A stretch of DNA of 64,000 nt from Phenylobacterium haematophilum (lineage in GTDB: Bacteria > Pseudomonadota > Alphaproteobacteria > Caulobacterales > Caulobacteraceae): contig NZ_JACIDK010000007.1 of assembly GCF_014196295.1 (NCBI RefSeq), forward strand, positions 124,001 to 188,000. Direction: 5' to 3'. The notes under the pieces were generated by a model. That model did not search any database. It was not told the DNA's origin and saw only the letters and a program-made list of their open reading frames with translations. A program made the translations under genes and the position numbers. Of this stretch, positions 53,537 to 62,919 are shown one piece after another; position 1 is the stretch's first letter; every line of letters starts with the position of its first letter.

Positions 53537-54598
53537 TTAGGCCTTCTTTTCGAAGAGCTTGTTCCAGCGCGGCTTGGTGCGGGTCTTCCACGAGCCGCGG
53601 TGCCAGGCGTCCGAGGCGATCAGCGGAACCACGGTGGTGGCTTCGGCGAACACCATCTGTTCCCAGGTCACGTCGACCTTGCCCCAGGAGCAGGCTTCCT
53701 TGAGAGTCGACGACGAGCAGGCGCCGTCGCGCACGTCGGCCACGGTGATCTGGACCGCATACTTATGCATCTCGGCTTCGTGGCCGAGGATTTCGGCGCA
53801 CACCACGGTGTCCTGGGCGAAGTTCTTCGGCACGCCGCCGCCGACCATGAACAGGCCGGTGGTGCCGGCCGCCAGCTTGATGTCGGTCAGTTCGCGGAAG
53901 TCGGCGACCGCGTCGATGGTCAGGTAGGGCTTGCCCTCCTTCATGCGCTCGACCTGATGCTTGACCAGACCAAAGCCGGCCGAGCTGTCGACGAAGGCCG
54001 GGCAGAAGATCGGCACGCCTTCGCGATAGGCGGTCTCGATCAGCGAGTCCGGCTTCTTGGCGTTGCCCTCGGCCAACCACTTGCCCATCTCCCAGATGAA
54101 CTCGCGCGACGAATAGGGGCGCGGCTCCAGCAGGTTGCAGATCTCGTAGATCGTGCCGTCGCAGTTCTGGAGTTCTTCTTCGTCGATGTAGGTGTCGTAG
54201 ATGCGGTCGATGTAGAGGTCGCGCAGGTCGCGGTCGTCGACGTTCGACTGGGCTTGATAGTGCTTGAAGCCGAGGGCTTCGAAGAAGTCCATGTCGACGA
54301 TCGAGGCGCCGGTCGCGACGATCGTGTCGATCATCCCGTACTTCACCATGTCGCGGTAGATGTGCATGCAGCCGCCGGCGCTGGTCGAGCCCGCGAGGGT
54401 CAGCCAGGTCGAGCAGTCCTTGTCTTCCAGCGACATCGACCAGATGTCGGCGGCGCGCGCGGTGTCGCGGCTGGTGAAGCTCATTTTGCGCATGGCGTCG
54501 ACGATCGGGCGGGCGTCGTACTGGTCGATCGCCACGTGCTCGACGGTGTTGGCCAGCAGCTCGGCCTTGCGGTTCGACTTCTGAACGTCAGCGTTCAT
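53537..54598 (-). CDS. Deoxyhypusine-synthase-like protein (probable homospermidine synthase)
   Basis: 353 residues of the deoxyhypusine synthase fold. NAD-binding region LAGSTSAGG, VATGASIVDMDF, GLFMVGGGVPKNF and the active-site Lys in CSWGK307VDV. The archaeal/eukaryotic enzyme modifies eIF5A with spermidine; bacteria lack eIF5A, and several bacterial and plant relatives make homospermidine instead. The neighbouring decarboxylase supports a polyamine role: putrescine from ornithine could be joined to aminobutyl from spermidine or putrescine. A strong terminator lies between the two genes. Function is inference. Confidence 0.88.
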   Translation of the reverse strand: MNADVQKSNRKAELLANTVEHVAIDQYDARPIVDAMRKMSFTSRDTARAADIWSMSLEDKDCSTWLTLAGSTSAGGCMHIYRDMVKYGMIDTIVATGASIVDMDFFEALGFKHYQAQSNVDDRDLRDLYIDRIYDTYIDEEELQNCDGTIYEICNLLEPRPYSSREFIWEMGKWLAEGNAKKPDSLIETAYREGVPIFCPAFVDSSAGFGLVKHQVERMKEGKPYLTIDAVADFRELTDIKLAAGTTGLFMVGGGVPKNFAQDTVVCAEILGHEAEMHKYAVQITVADVRDGACSSSTLKEACSWGKVDVTWEQMVFAEATTVVPLIASDAWHRGSWKTRTKPRWNKLFEKKA

Positions 54599-54636
54599 TC
54601 TCTGAGACCTCTAGAGTTTGAGCGCCCGTCCAGAAT

Positions 54637-54676
54637 GGAAAAGGCGCGGCCGGGACGGAGCGACCGGCCGCGCCTA
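54637..54676 (-). terminator. Strong terminator between decarboxylase and DHS-like genes
   Basis: Minus-strand stem AGGCGCGGCCGG / CCGGCCGCGCCT followed by TTTTCC, entirely in the 97 bp between the decarboxylase stop and the DHS-like start. Confidence 0.85.
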
Positions 54677-54695
54677 TAACTTTCCAGCGCCCGGC

Positions 54696-55949
54696 TTATT
54701 TCCGCCGACGCTTCTTTCCGCGCGCACGCGACAGCTTCACGACATTCTGGTTCTCCTGGCGGGGAACCGGAATGGAGCGGCGGGCCAGGCCGTACATCGA
54801 GGCCATGGGGGCGTCGGACGCCTCGACGGTCTCGGCGTCGCCGTAGCCGTTGAAGCGGGTGTTCATCGCCACGCCGTAGGCGCCGAGCATGCCGATCTCG
54901 ACATAGTCCCCCTCGCGCACATCCTCCGGCAGCCAGAACGGGCCGGGCATGTGGTCGAGCGAGTCGCAGGTCGGACCCCAGAAGCGGTAGGGCTTCAGCG
55001 GCCCGTCGACTTCCTTGGCCTCGCCGTTCTCGCTGCGGAGCAGCTTGACCGGAAAGGGCCATTTTGTGTGCGCGGCGTCGAACAGCGAGCCGTACGACCC
55101 GTCGTTCAGATAGAGCGCGTCGCCCTTCTTGAGCTCGACCTTGGTGAGGATCGACGAGCCTTCGGCGACCAGCGCCCGGCCAGGTTCGCACCACAGCTCG
55201 GTCGTCTCGTGCACCATCATCTCGGCAAAGCCGCGGTCGATGGAGTCCATGTAGTCGGCCAGGTCCGGCGGAACCATGCCGGGATAGACCGACGGGAAGC
55301 CGCCGCCCACGTCCACCACGTCGGCGAACACGCCGGCGCGGACCAGGGCGCGCGAGGCTTGAGTCATCGCCGCCTGGTAGGCGGTCGGACGCATGCACTG
55401 GCTGCCGACGTGGAACGAGACGCCCATCAGGTCCTGGGTCGCGCGCCGGGCGGCCAGCAGCAGGCCAGGAGCCTGATGCGGGTCGACGCCGAACTTGCCG
55501 GCCAGCGAATAGGCCGCGCCCTCGGCGGCGACGCCGAGACGGACGATGAGATTGAGGTCCTTCGCGCCCTGGGTCGCGGCGAGGATCTTCTCGAGCTCCT
55601 CGTGCGTGTCGAGGGAGAAGGTCTTCACGCCGTGATCGAAGTAGGCGGCGGCGATCGCCGCGCGGCTCTTGACCGGGTGCATGAAAGCCATGCGGGACCC
55701 GGGCGCGTGCTGCGCGACAAGCTCGATCTCGGGGACCGAAGCCACATCGAAGGACGTTACGCCGTTTTCAACGAGGGCCTTGATGACCCACGGAGAAGGA
55801 TTGGCCTTCACCGCGTAGAAGACGTCGCCTTTGAAATTTTCCTGGAACCAGCGCGCCGCTACCGCCACCGCGTCCGGTCGCGCAATGGCGACAGGGCGTT
55901 CCGGTGGCCGCTCACGGACCAGGTCCAGGGGCGTATGGTACGTGCGCAA
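54696..55949 (-). CDS. Ornithine/diaminopimelate-fold decarboxylase (PLP type III)
   Basis: 417 residues, alanine-racemase-type barrel. PLP Lys in YAVK48ANP, GVSFHVGSQC, DVGGGFPSVYPG (phosphate-binding glycines), CEPGRALV and active-site Cys in WGPTCDSLDHM. The WGPTCDSLD motif marks eukaryote-like ornithine (or ornithine/lysine) decarboxylases, as opposed to meso-diaminopimelate decarboxylase. Produces putrescine (or cadaverine). The C-terminal tail is very basic (KKRRRK). Upstream of a DHS-like gene, supporting a polyamine pathway. Confidence 0.9.
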   Translation of the reverse strand: MRTYHTPLDLVRERPPERPVAIARPDAVAVAARWFQENFKGDVFYAVKANPSPWVIKALVENGVTSFDVASVPEIELVAQHAPGSRMAFMHPVKSRAAIAAAYFDHGVKTFSLDTHEELEKILAATQGAKDLNLIVRLGVAAEGAAYSLAGKFGVDPHQAPGLLLAARRATQDLMGVSFHVGSQCMRPTAYQAAMTQASRALVRAGVFADVVDVGGGFPSVYPGMVPPDLADYMDSIDRGFAEMMVHETTELWCEPGRALVAEGSSILTKVELKKGDALYLNDGSYGSLFDAAHTKWPFPVKLLRSENGEAKEVDGPLKPYRFWGPTCDSLDHMPGPFWLPEDVREGDYVEIGMLGAYGVAMNTRFNGYGDAETVEASDAPMASMYGLARRSIPVPRQENQNVVKLSRARGKKRRRK

Positions 55950-56169
55950 TTCACGTAGCCCCCATTGGCAGTTGAACCCAGACCGGCGTTAGCAGCGCTT
56001 TTTCAGGACATCGGGTCCGCCGGAGCCGTGCGAAATAGGGGCGATGACCCCTGATGTAAAGGGGTTTGTCTCTTCGCCCAAAAATTGTCATCAAACCCAA
56101 GCCCCGCCAGGACTTGCGAGGGGGCGGGCGCGACATGGTTTAGAGAGATTTTACGGGGGCCGCGATCGC

Positions 56170-56697
56170 TTGCGTACAGCCGTTTTCGGGGATGCGGAGC
56201 GCATCGCCCGGCTTCATGACGAGGTCTGGCGGGCGACCTATCGGGACCTTGCGACACAGGCCGCCTGGGACGGGCTGACCGAGGCGGTGCGTCGGGCCCG
56301 GTGGGAGGAGGTGCTCGGCGAGGACCATCCGCGGCGCACGACCCTGGTCGCCGAGCGGGACGGGAGGATCGTCGGGTTCGGCACCGCCTGCGCCCCTACC
56401 GAGGCGGCGTTCGGCGACCGCGGCGAGGTCCGCTGGCTGCACGTCGCCCCGGCGGCGCAGGGCGGCGGAATCGGCCGGCGGCTGATGAGCGCGCTGACCC
56501 GGCGACTCGCCGACTGGGGCTACGGCGGCTGCGCGCTGGCGGTGGTGGTCGGCAACGAGCCTGCGATAAGGTTCTACGAACGGCTCGGCGGGCGGCGGGC
56601 CGGCAGGTTCACCGATCCAGGGCCGCTCTGGCGCTCCGACAACATCGTCTTCGTCTGGGACGAGCTTTCGCCGTTGATCGGGGATGAGCAGTACTAG
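56170..56697 (+). CDS. GNAT family N-acetyltransferase
   Basis: About 175 residues. Acetyl-CoA motif LHVAPAAQGGGIGRRLMSAL (with V-A-P-x-x-Q-G-x-G-I-G), then VVGNEPAIRFYERLGG, typical of small-molecule or protein acetyltransferases. Likely start TTG 56170 (RTAVFGDAERIARLHDEVW); the open frame extends upstream to 56044, and that segment looks unlike a GNAT N terminus, so the start is uncertain. Substrate unknown. Confidence 0.82.
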   Translation: MRTAVFGDAERIARLHDEVWRATYRDLATQAAWDGLTEAVRRARWEEVLGEDHPRRTTLVAERDGRIVGFGTACAPTEAAFGDRGEVRWLHVAPAAQGGGIGRRLMSALTRRLADWGYGGCALAVVVGNEPAIRFYERLGGRRAGRFTDPGPLWRSDNIVFVWDELSPLIGDEQY

Positions 56698-56851
56698 TCT
56701 GCAGTCAGCAGTCGAAGCCGTGTGACAGGCGATGATACTATCGCGTGCTGGACCGAAAGCGGGGCCTCGTGTCATGAAGCCGTCGCAGGGGTCGGCGATC
56801 ACAGCCAGTCCGTACCAATGCGCGCGCTGATCCGGGGAAGCCTCGCCATCT

Positions 56852-57646
56852 ATGTCTGAAGCCGCCGTACTGTCCGTGCGGAACGCCTCCAAGAGCTTCG
56901 GCTCGCGGCGCGCCCTGGATTCCGTTTCCCTCAATGTCAGCAAGGGCGAAATGATCGCCCTCATCGGGCCGTCGGGCTCGGGCAAATCGACGCTGCTGCG
57001 CTCGATCAGCGGACTGCAGACCATCGACGGCGGCGCCGGCCGCATCGAAGCGTTCGGCGGCGTCGTGCAGTCGGACGGCAAGATCAGCAGCAAGGTGCGC
57101 GAGGCGCGCATCCGCATCGGCTTCATCTTCCAGCAGTTCAACCTGGTCGGCCGCCTGACCCTGTTCTCGAACGTGGCGCTGGGCTCGCTCGGCCGCATCC
57201 CGTTCGTGCGCGGCGTGTTCGGGTTGTGGCCGGATGAGACCAAGCAGGCGGTCATGGCCGCCCTCGCCCGCGTCGGCGTGGCCGAGTACGCCGGCCAGCG
57301 CGCCAACACCCTGTCGGGCGGCCAGCAGCAGCGCGGCGCGATCGCGCGGGCCCTGGTCCAGAAGGCCAAGATCATCCTGGCCGACGAACCCGTGGCCTCT
57401 CTCGACCCGGTGTCGGCGCGGCGGGTCATGGAAATCCTGCGCGACCTGAACCAGCAGGACGGCCTGACGGTCGTCGTCACCCTGCATCAGGTCGATTACG
57501 CTCTGCGCTACTGCGACCGGGTGGTCGCTCTGAAGGCCGGCAAGGTCGTCTATGACGGTCCTGCCGCGCAGCTGGAACGCAAACAGCTCATCGACATCTA
57601 CGGCCCGGAATTCGAAGACGTCTTCTGGGAAGGAGCCCCGCAATGA
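56852..57646 (+). CDS. phnC: Phosphonate/phosphate ABC transporter ATP-binding protein
   Basis: 264 residues. Walker A GPSGSGKSTLL, Q-loop FQQFNL, signature LSGGQQQR, Walker B IILADEP. First gene of phnCDE; its stop overlaps phnD by 4 bases. With PhnD and PhnE it forms an importer for phosphonates, phosphite or related P compounds. No C-P lyase genes follow, so the ligand may be assimilated another way. Confidence 0.94.
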   Translation: MSEAAVLSVRNASKSFGSRRALDSVSLNVSKGEMIALIGPSGSGKSTLLRSISGLQTIDGGAGRIEAFGGVVQSDGKISSKVREARIRIGFIFQQFNLVGRLTLFSNVALGSLGRIPFVRGVFGLWPDETKQAVMAALARVGVAEYAGQRANTLSGGQQQRGAIARALVQKAKIILADEPVASLDPVSARRVMEILRDLNQQDGLTVVVTLHQVDYALRYCDRVVALKAGKVVYDGPAAQLERKQLIDIYGPEFEDVFWEGAPQ

Positions 57647-58665
57647 TCGATCGTCGCCTGCTCATCGGCAGCAGCCTGGCCGCCCTCAGCGTCGCGGCCT
57701 GCGGCAAGTCCGAGACCACGACCCCGCCCGGCGGTCCGCCCAAGGTGATCAACTTCTCGATCCTGGCGACCGAGAACTCCACCAGCATGGAGACGTTCTG
57801 GAAGCCGATCCTGGCCGACATGGAAAAGTCGATCGGCATTCCGGTGAAGCCGTTCTTCGCCTCGAACTACACCGCCCTGATCGAGGCGCTGCGCTTCAAG
57901 CAGACCGACGCCGGCTGGTTCTCCAATCAGTCGGGCCTGGAAGCCGTGCGCCGCTCGAACGGCGAGGTGTTCGCGCGCACCTTCGATCCCAGCGGGTCGG
58001 ACGGCTACAAGTCGCTGCTGATCGTGCCGGCCAGCTCGAAGACGACGCTGGAAGACGTGCTCAAGTGCGACAAGACCCTCACCTTCGGGATCGGCGACGC
58101 CAAGTCGACCTCCGGCACGCTAGCGCCGATGACCTATCTGTTCGCGCCGAAGGGCATCCGTCCTGAGGCCTGCTTCAAGCAGGTGCGCGCCGCCAACCAC
58201 CAGGCCAACCTGTTCTCGGTGGCCAAGGGCGTGCTGGACGTGGCCACCAACAACTCCACCGCCCTGCGCCTGCAGCGCGAGCGCGGCTCGCCGGTCGCCG
58301 ACCAGGTGCGGGTGATCTGGGAAAGTCCCAAGCTGCCAGAGGACCCGATCATCTGGCGCAGCGACCTGGACCCCGCGGTGAAGGAAAAGCTGCGCCAGTT
58401 CTTCCTGACCTACGCCCAGGGCGAGGGGCCCGAGGCCGAGCGCCAGCGCAAGCTGCTGGCGGCGCTGTCGATCGGCGGCTTCCGCCCGGCCGACAACTCG
58501 CACCTGCTGCCGGTTCGCGAGATGGAGGCGACCGAACAGCTGCTGGAAGCGCGCAACGCCGGCGACAAGGTCAAGGAAGCCCAGGCCCAGAAGTCGCTGG
58601 ACACCATCGCCGCCGAGCGCGCGGCGCTGGAAGCCAAGACCGGCCAGCCCGTCGCGGCCCAGTAG
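57643..58665 (+). CDS. phnD: Phosphonate ABC transporter substrate-binding lipoprotein
   Basis: 340 residues. Twin-arginine-like start MIDRRLLIGSSLAALSVAAC with a lipobox Cys at 20, then a periplasmic type II binding fold (VINFSILATENSTSMETFWKPIL, KPFFASNYTALIEALRF, QTDAGWFSNQSGLEAVRR, GDAKSTSGTLAPMTYLF). PhnD family; the conserved S-T-S/S-G residues typically bind the phosphonate group. Second in phnCDE. Confidence 0.92.
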   Translation: MIDRRLLIGSSLAALSVAACGKSETTTPPGGPPKVINFSILATENSTSMETFWKPILADMEKSIGIPVKPFFASNYTALIEALRFKQTDAGWFSNQSGLEAVRRSNGEVFARTFDPSGSDGYKSLLIVPASSKTTLEDVLKCDKTLTFGIGDAKSTSGTLAPMTYLFAPKGIRPEACFKQVRAANHQANLFSVAKGVLDVATNNSTALRLQRERGSPVADQVRVIWESPKLPEDPIIWRSDLDPAVKEKLRQFFLTYAQGEGPEAERQRKLLAALSIGGFRPADNSHLLPVREMEATEQLLEARNAGDKVKEAQAQKSLDTIAAERAALEAKTGQPVAAQ

Positions 58666-58674
58666 GATATTTCC

Positions 58675-59484
58675 GTGACCGCCAGCGTGACCAACACCGA
58701 TCTCCTGAAGCCGCCGTCGCGGCCCCTGGGCCAGCAACTGTTCGACCTCGGCCTGTGGGGCGGGATCATCGTGCTGCTGGTGATCAGCTTCGGCCCTGCC
58801 GAGATGAGCAAGCTGCCGAAGCTGTTCGAGAACTCGGACAACATGCGGCAGTTCGGCCGCGAGTTCCTGCATCCTGATTTCAGCGACTGGACGTTCCTGG
58901 TGAGCCAGATGTGGCTGACCGTCCAGATCGCGCTTTGGGGCACGGCCATCGCCGTGCTGATCGCGGTGCCGCTTGGCTTGCTGGGCGCGCGCAACGTGAC
59001 GCCGTCTTACGTTCAGCTGCCGATCCGCCGTCTGATGGATGTGCTGCGCTCGGTGCCGGACCTCGTCATCGGCACCATCTTCGTCGTCGCCGTCGGCCTG
59101 GGGCCGTTCGCCGGGGTCATGGCCCTGGCGCTCAACACCGGGGGGGTTCTCGGCAAGCTGTTCTCCGAGGCGGTCGAGTCGATCGACAAGGGTCCGGTCG
59201 AGGGCGTGCGCGCCACTGGCGCGGCGCCCCTGCAGGAGGTGGTCTGGGGGGTGATCCCGCAGGTCGCGCCGCTGTGGACCTCGTACGCGCTCTACCGGTT
59301 CGAATCCAACAGCCGGGCGGCCACGGTGCTCGGACTGATCGGCGCCGGCGGCATCGGCCAGATCCTGTTCGACAGCCTGAACTCGTTCTCGTATTCGCGA
59401 GTCGCGGCGATCGCGATCGTCATCGTGGTGGCTGTCACACTGATCGACCTGCTGTCGCAAACCATCCGTGCACGCCTGCTCTAG
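58675..59484 (+). CDS. phnE: Phosphonate ABC transporter permease
   Basis: 269 residues, about six membrane helices. Standard permease interaction loop EAVESIDKGPVEGVRATGAAPLQEVVWGVIPQ and the PhnE signature SRAATVLGLIGAGGIGQILFD. GTG start at 58675, 10 bp after phnD. Completes the ABC importer. No transcription terminator is obvious; a GC-rich hairpin without a T run lies at 59499-59534. Confidence 0.94.
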   Translation: MTASVTNTDLLKPPSRPLGQQLFDLGLWGGIIVLLVISFGPAEMSKLPKLFENSDNMRQFGREFLHPDFSDWTFLVSQMWLTVQIALWGTAIAVLIAVPLGLLGARNVTPSYVQLPIRRLMDVLRSVPDLVIGTIFVVAVGLGPFAGVMALALNTGGVLGKLFSEAVESIDKGPVEGVRATGAAPLQEVVWGVIPQVAPLWTSYALYRFESNSRAATVLGLIGAGGIGQILFDSLNSFSYSRVAAIAIVIVVAVTLIDLLSQTIRARLL

Positions 59485-59645
59485 AGCGTGACCAGAATGT
59501 CGCAGGCGGGGCCGATCTTGCGCCCCGCCGCGACGCCGCCGTCGGCGGCCGGAATCTCTCGGATCCTTGATCTGCAAGGGATTGGACGCCTTTTGAAGTC
59601 GTCCGCTCCCCCGCCCGGCAGGGGCGTCGCAAATCCGTCTTCAAA

Positions 59646-59663
59646 CTGACGATCAGCTGTCGC
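59646..59663 (+). promoter_or_regulatory. Candidate Pho box
   Basis: CTGACGA-TCAG-CTGTCGC: two heptamers resembling CTGTCAT, with 11 bp period and 4 bp spacer, 92 bp before the porin ATG. Fits PhoB control of the porin-pstS genes. Pattern match only. Confidence 0.5.
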
Positions 59664-59754
59664 CGAAGCTTGGCGGAAGCGTCACGGGACCCCGTTAAGC
59701 CGCCTCCCAAGCTCTGAAAGGGCTCACGGGGATAGCTCTACAAGGATCCTGAGA

Positions 59755-60966
59755 ATGAAGATCAACACCTCGCTTTGCGCCGGGGCGGCGCTCGGCGTGA
59801 TCGCGCTCGCCATCGCCGGCGGCGCCCAGGCGCAAGACACCACCACCGCCTGGAAGGGCGCGCCGCAGTTTCAGAACGACACGCTGACCTTCAAGGTGCG
59901 CGGCCGCGTCTACGAAGACTTCGTGCACCAGGAGGTCGATCGCCAGACCGGCGCCGACTTCGACGCCAACGTCACGCGCCTGCGGACCGCGCGTCTCGGC
60001 GTCGAGGGCACCTGGAACGCGAACTGGGCGTACAAGGCCGAGTTCACCGTGGCCGGCGGCTCGGCCAACTGGGAGGATCTGATCCTCGAATACAAGCCGA
60101 CCGACAGCATCTCGATCATGGCCGGTAACTTCAAAACCGTGTCGTTCGAGAACATCTCGTCGTCGCGCTACACCACCTTCATGGAACGCGGGCCGTTCAA
60201 CGACGTGCTCGACATCGGCCGTGTCATGAACCTGCAGGTCAAGGCGAACGGCGAGAACTGGACCGCCGCCGCCGCGATCTCGGGCGACTCGCTCAACAAT
60301 GCCGACCCGACCGCGACCGCCACCGGCGGCAGCGAGACCCTGGGCGTCAATGGCCGCGTGACCTGGGTTCCGATCAACAGCGACACCACCAAGCTGCACG
60401 TCGGCGCCTGGGCGCGTTACCGAGACCGCCAGGACCAAGCCAACTTCACCTACCAGGCCCGCAACAACACCAACTACGGTGCGCGCTACATCACCACCGG
60501 CGCAGTCGGCGTCTCAGACACCATGGTCGGTCTGGAAGGTGTTTTCATCCAGGGTCCGTTCTCTGTGCAGGGCGAGTGGGCGACCGCTGACGTGGATCGT
60601 CTGGCCAACGTCTCCAGCAACCTGAAGAGCTACTACGTTTCCGGCTCGTGGTTCGTGACTGGCGAGATGAAGAACCTCGACGTCAAGAAGGGCGAGTGGG
60701 GTCGGACCAAGATCCTGAACCCGATGACCAGCGGCGGCCTCGGCGCGCTGGAACTGGCGGTCCGCTATGACAACACCGACCTGACCGACTTCAATATCCC
60801 GGCGACGGCCGGCGAGTACTCGGCCTGGACGCTCGGCGCCAACTGGTATCCGCACCCCTACGTGCGGTTCATGGCGAACTACACGAAGTCCGAGAACGAC
60901 AACCGCGCCGTCGGCGCCGACGTCGATGTCGAGACCCTGCAGTTCCGCGCTCAGTTCGACTTCTAG
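59755..60966 (+). CDS. OprO/OprP-type porin (phosphate-selective family)
   Basis: 403 residues. Signal peptide ending AGGAQAQ, then an outer-membrane barrel with TLTFKVRGRVYEDFVHQEVD, NVTRLRTARLGVEGTWNANWAYKAEF, FENISSSRYTTFMERGPFNDV (family hallmark) and C-terminal FRAQFDF ending in Phe. Pseudomonas OprP and OprO take up phosphate and polyphosphate. Context (phnCDE upstream, PstS downstream, Pho box before it) supports a phosphorus-starvation role. Ends 68 bp before the PstS-like gene, with an imperfect hairpin between. Confidence 0.92.
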   Translation: MKINTSLCAGAALGVIALAIAGGAQAQDTTTAWKGAPQFQNDTLTFKVRGRVYEDFVHQEVDRQTGADFDANVTRLRTARLGVEGTWNANWAYKAEFTVAGGSANWEDLILEYKPTDSISIMAGNFKTVSFENISSSRYTTFMERGPFNDVLDIGRVMNLQVKANGENWTAAAAISGDSLNNADPTATATGGSETLGVNGRVTWVPINSDTTKLHVGAWARYRDRQDQANFTYQARNNTNYGARYITTGAVGVSDTMVGLEGVFIQGPFSVQGEWATADVDRLANVSSNLKSYYVSGSWFVTGEMKNLDVKKGEWGRTKILNPMTSGGLGALELAVRYDNTDLTDFNIPATAGEYSAWTLGANWYPHPYVRFMANYTKSENDNRAVGADVDVETLQFRAQFDF

Positions 60967-61034
60967 GACCTCCCCAGCGGGGCGGTCGATCCGGCCGCTC
61001 CGCACCCCCATTTTCCCTCGAGGAGCAACCTCCC

Positions 61035-62075
61035 GTGAAAAAACTACTGGCCTTTACCGCCGCCGCCGCTTCCGCCATGGCGATCTCGGCCCCGGCCTAC
61101 GCCGCCCGCGACTATGTGTGGGTCGCCGGCTCGTCGACTGTGTTCCCGTTCTCGACCCGCGTGGCTGAGAACTACGCCAAGAAGACCGGCAAGAAGGCCC
61201 CCAAGGTCGAGAGCCTGGGCACCGGCGGCGGCATCAAGCTGTTCTGCGGCGGCGTCGGCGACGCCTTCCCGGACATCGCCAACGCCTCGCGGCCGATGAA
61301 GAAGTCCGAGTTCGACGCCTGCGCCGCCAAGGGCGTGAAGGACATCGTCCAGATCAAGATCGGCTTCGACGGCATCGTCGTGGCCACCGACAAGGACGGC
61401 GCGGACTACAACTTCAAGACCGAGCACCTGTACCTCGGCCTGGCGGCGAACGTGCTGCGCCAGGGCAAGTTCGTGAAGAACCCCTATCAGACCTGGGACG
61501 AGATCGGCGCCGGCCTGCCTGGCAACCGCATCAACGTCTATGGCCCGCCGCCGACCTCGGGCACCCGCGACGCCTTCGTCGAGCTGGCCATCGAGGCCGG
61601 CGCCCGCAAGTTCCCGACCGCCGAGGAATTGCGCTCGAACAACGAGAAGAAGTTCAAGGAAGTGGTCGACCCGCTCCGCAAGGACGGCTGGGTGGACGCC
61701 GGCGAGAACGACAACGCCATCGTCGGCACCCTGACCAAGACCCCCGGCTCGCTGGGCGTCTTCGGCTGGTCCTACCTCGAAGAGAACATGGACAAGATCA
61801 AGGGCGCGGCGGTCAATGGCGTGAAGCCGACCTCGAACACGATCGCTGACGGTTCGTATCCGCTGGCCCGCTCGCTCTACATCTATGTGAAGAAGGCCAA
61901 CATCGGGGTGACCCAGGGCCTCCAGGAATACCTGAACGAGTTCGTCTCCGACGCGGCGACGGGCAAGGGCGGCTACCTGGCGAGCCGCGGCCTGATCTCG
62001 CTGCCGGCCAGCCAGCACGAGGGCCAGAAGGCGATCGCCCAGAAGCTGACCCCGATGGCGCGTCCCGCCAGCTAA
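61035..62075 (+). CDS. pstS: PstS-like phosphate-binding protein
   Basis: 346 residues. Signal peptide MKKLLAFTAAAASAMAISAPAYAA, then the phosphate-binding fold: VAGSSTVFPFSTRVAENY, ESLGTGGGIKLFCGGVGDAFPDIANASRPMKKSEF, PPTSGTRDAFVELA. The S-S-T and T-S-G-T loops bind phosphate. GTG start at 61035 with AGGAG upstream. Paired with the porin; no pstCAB follows here, so the permease must be elsewhere or this protein has a PstS-like accessory role. Confidence 0.92.
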   Translation: MKKLLAFTAAAASAMAISAPAYAARDYVWVAGSSTVFPFSTRVAENYAKKTGKKAPKVESLGTGGGIKLFCGGVGDAFPDIANASRPMKKSEFDACAAKGVKDIVQIKIGFDGIVVATDKDGADYNFKTEHLYLGLAANVLRQGKFVKNPYQTWDEIGAGLPGNRINVYGPPPTSGTRDAFVELAIEAGARKFPTAEELRSNNEKKFKEVVDPLRKDGWVDAGENDNAIVGTLTKTPGSLGVFGWSYLEENMDKIKGAAVNGVKPTSNTIADGSYPLARSLYIYVKKANIGVTQGLQEYLNEFVSDAATGKGGYLASRGLISLPASQHEGQKAIAQKLTPMARPAS

Positions 62076-62101
62076 GGGTCAGTTCCAGGAGAGACGTCGG
62101 G

Positions 62102-62130
62102 CGCCGCGGATCGCAAGATCCGCGGCGTTC
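62102..62130 (+). terminator. Terminator after pstS
   Basis: Stem CGCCGCGGATC / GATCCGCGGCG with GCAA loop, followed by a T-rich stretch (TTCTGCGTTT). It may also end the convergent arsH transcript. Confidence 0.7.
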
Positions 62131-62136
62131 TGCGTT

Positions 62137-62895
62137 TCAGCCGACAGCCTTGGCGCGCAGGGTTTCCATAGGGCTGGCGGCGCCGGCCGCCTTACGCTCG
62201 CTGTAGCGGTCGACAAGGTAGTCGGCGCGGTCGCGGGTCAGCAGGGTGAACTTCACCAGCTCTTCCATCACGTCGACCACGCGGTCGTAGTAGGACGAGG
62301 GCGCCATGCGGCCGGCCTCGTCGAACTCCTTCCAGGCCATGGCGACTGAAGACTGGTTGGGGATGGTGATCATCCGCATCCAGCGGCCGAGCACGCGCAG
62401 GGCGTTCACGGCGTTGAAGGACTGTGATCCGCCGCTCACCTGCATCACGGCCAGAGTACGGCCCTGGGTCGGGCGGACGCTGCCGACTTCGAGCGGGATC
62501 CAGTCGATCTGGCTCTTCATCACGCCGGTGATCGTGCCGTGGCGCTCGGGACTGCACCAGACCTGGCCCTCTGACCACAGAGACAACTCGCGCAGTTCTT
62601 GGACCTTGGGGTGGCTGGGGTCCGCGCCGTCGGGCAGGGGCAGGCCGCGCGGGTCGAAGGTGCGGGTCTCCGCGCCCAACGCCTGCAGGATTCGGGCGGC
62701 CTCCTCCACGAGAAGGCGGCTGTAGGAGCGCTCGCGCAGGGAGCCATACAGCAACAGGATTCGCGGCGGATGCGTTGCGCGGTCGGCCGGCTCGAGGCGG
62801 CCCCGGTCGGTCTGGCGGAGAAACTGCGGCGCAAGGGCGGGGAAGTCGGTCAAGTCACGTCTTTCGAAGTACGGAAGGCGTCTTCCGTTTGTCAT
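62137..62895 (-). CDS. arsH: ArsH organoarsenical oxidase (NADPH-dependent FMN reductase)
   Basis: 252 residues. ArsH hallmarks: [28 protein letters not shown] (flavodoxin-type FMN loop G-S-L-R-x-x-S-Y-S), [52 protein letters not shown]. Oxidises trivalent organoarsenicals to less toxic pentavalent forms. ATG 62895 would leave only 22 bp to arsR; TTG 62850 is a possible alternative. Divergent from arsR. Confidence 0.93.
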   Translation of the reverse strand: MTNGRRLPYFERRDLTDFPALAPQFLRQTDRGRLEPADRATHPPRILLLYGSLRERSYSRLLVEEAARILQALGAETRTFDPRGLPLPDGADPSHPKVQELRELSLWSEGQVWCSPERHGTITGVMKSQIDWIPLEVGSVRPTQGRTLAVMQVSGGSQSFNAVNALRVLGRWMRMITIPNQSSVAMAWKEFDEAGRMAPSSYYDRVVDVMEELVKFTLLTRDRADYLVDRYSERKAAGAASPMETLRAKAVG

Positions 62896-62919
62896 ATAAT
62901 TCGACTATTCGAGAAATAT
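62894..62919. promoter_or_regulatory. ArsR operator and arsR -10 element
   Basis: Imperfect dyad ATATAATTCGA / TCGAGAAATAT around CTAT, spanning the whole space between the arsH and arsR starts. It includes a perfect TATAAT (62895-62900) on the arsR strand. Likely ArsR repressor site. Confidence 0.55.
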
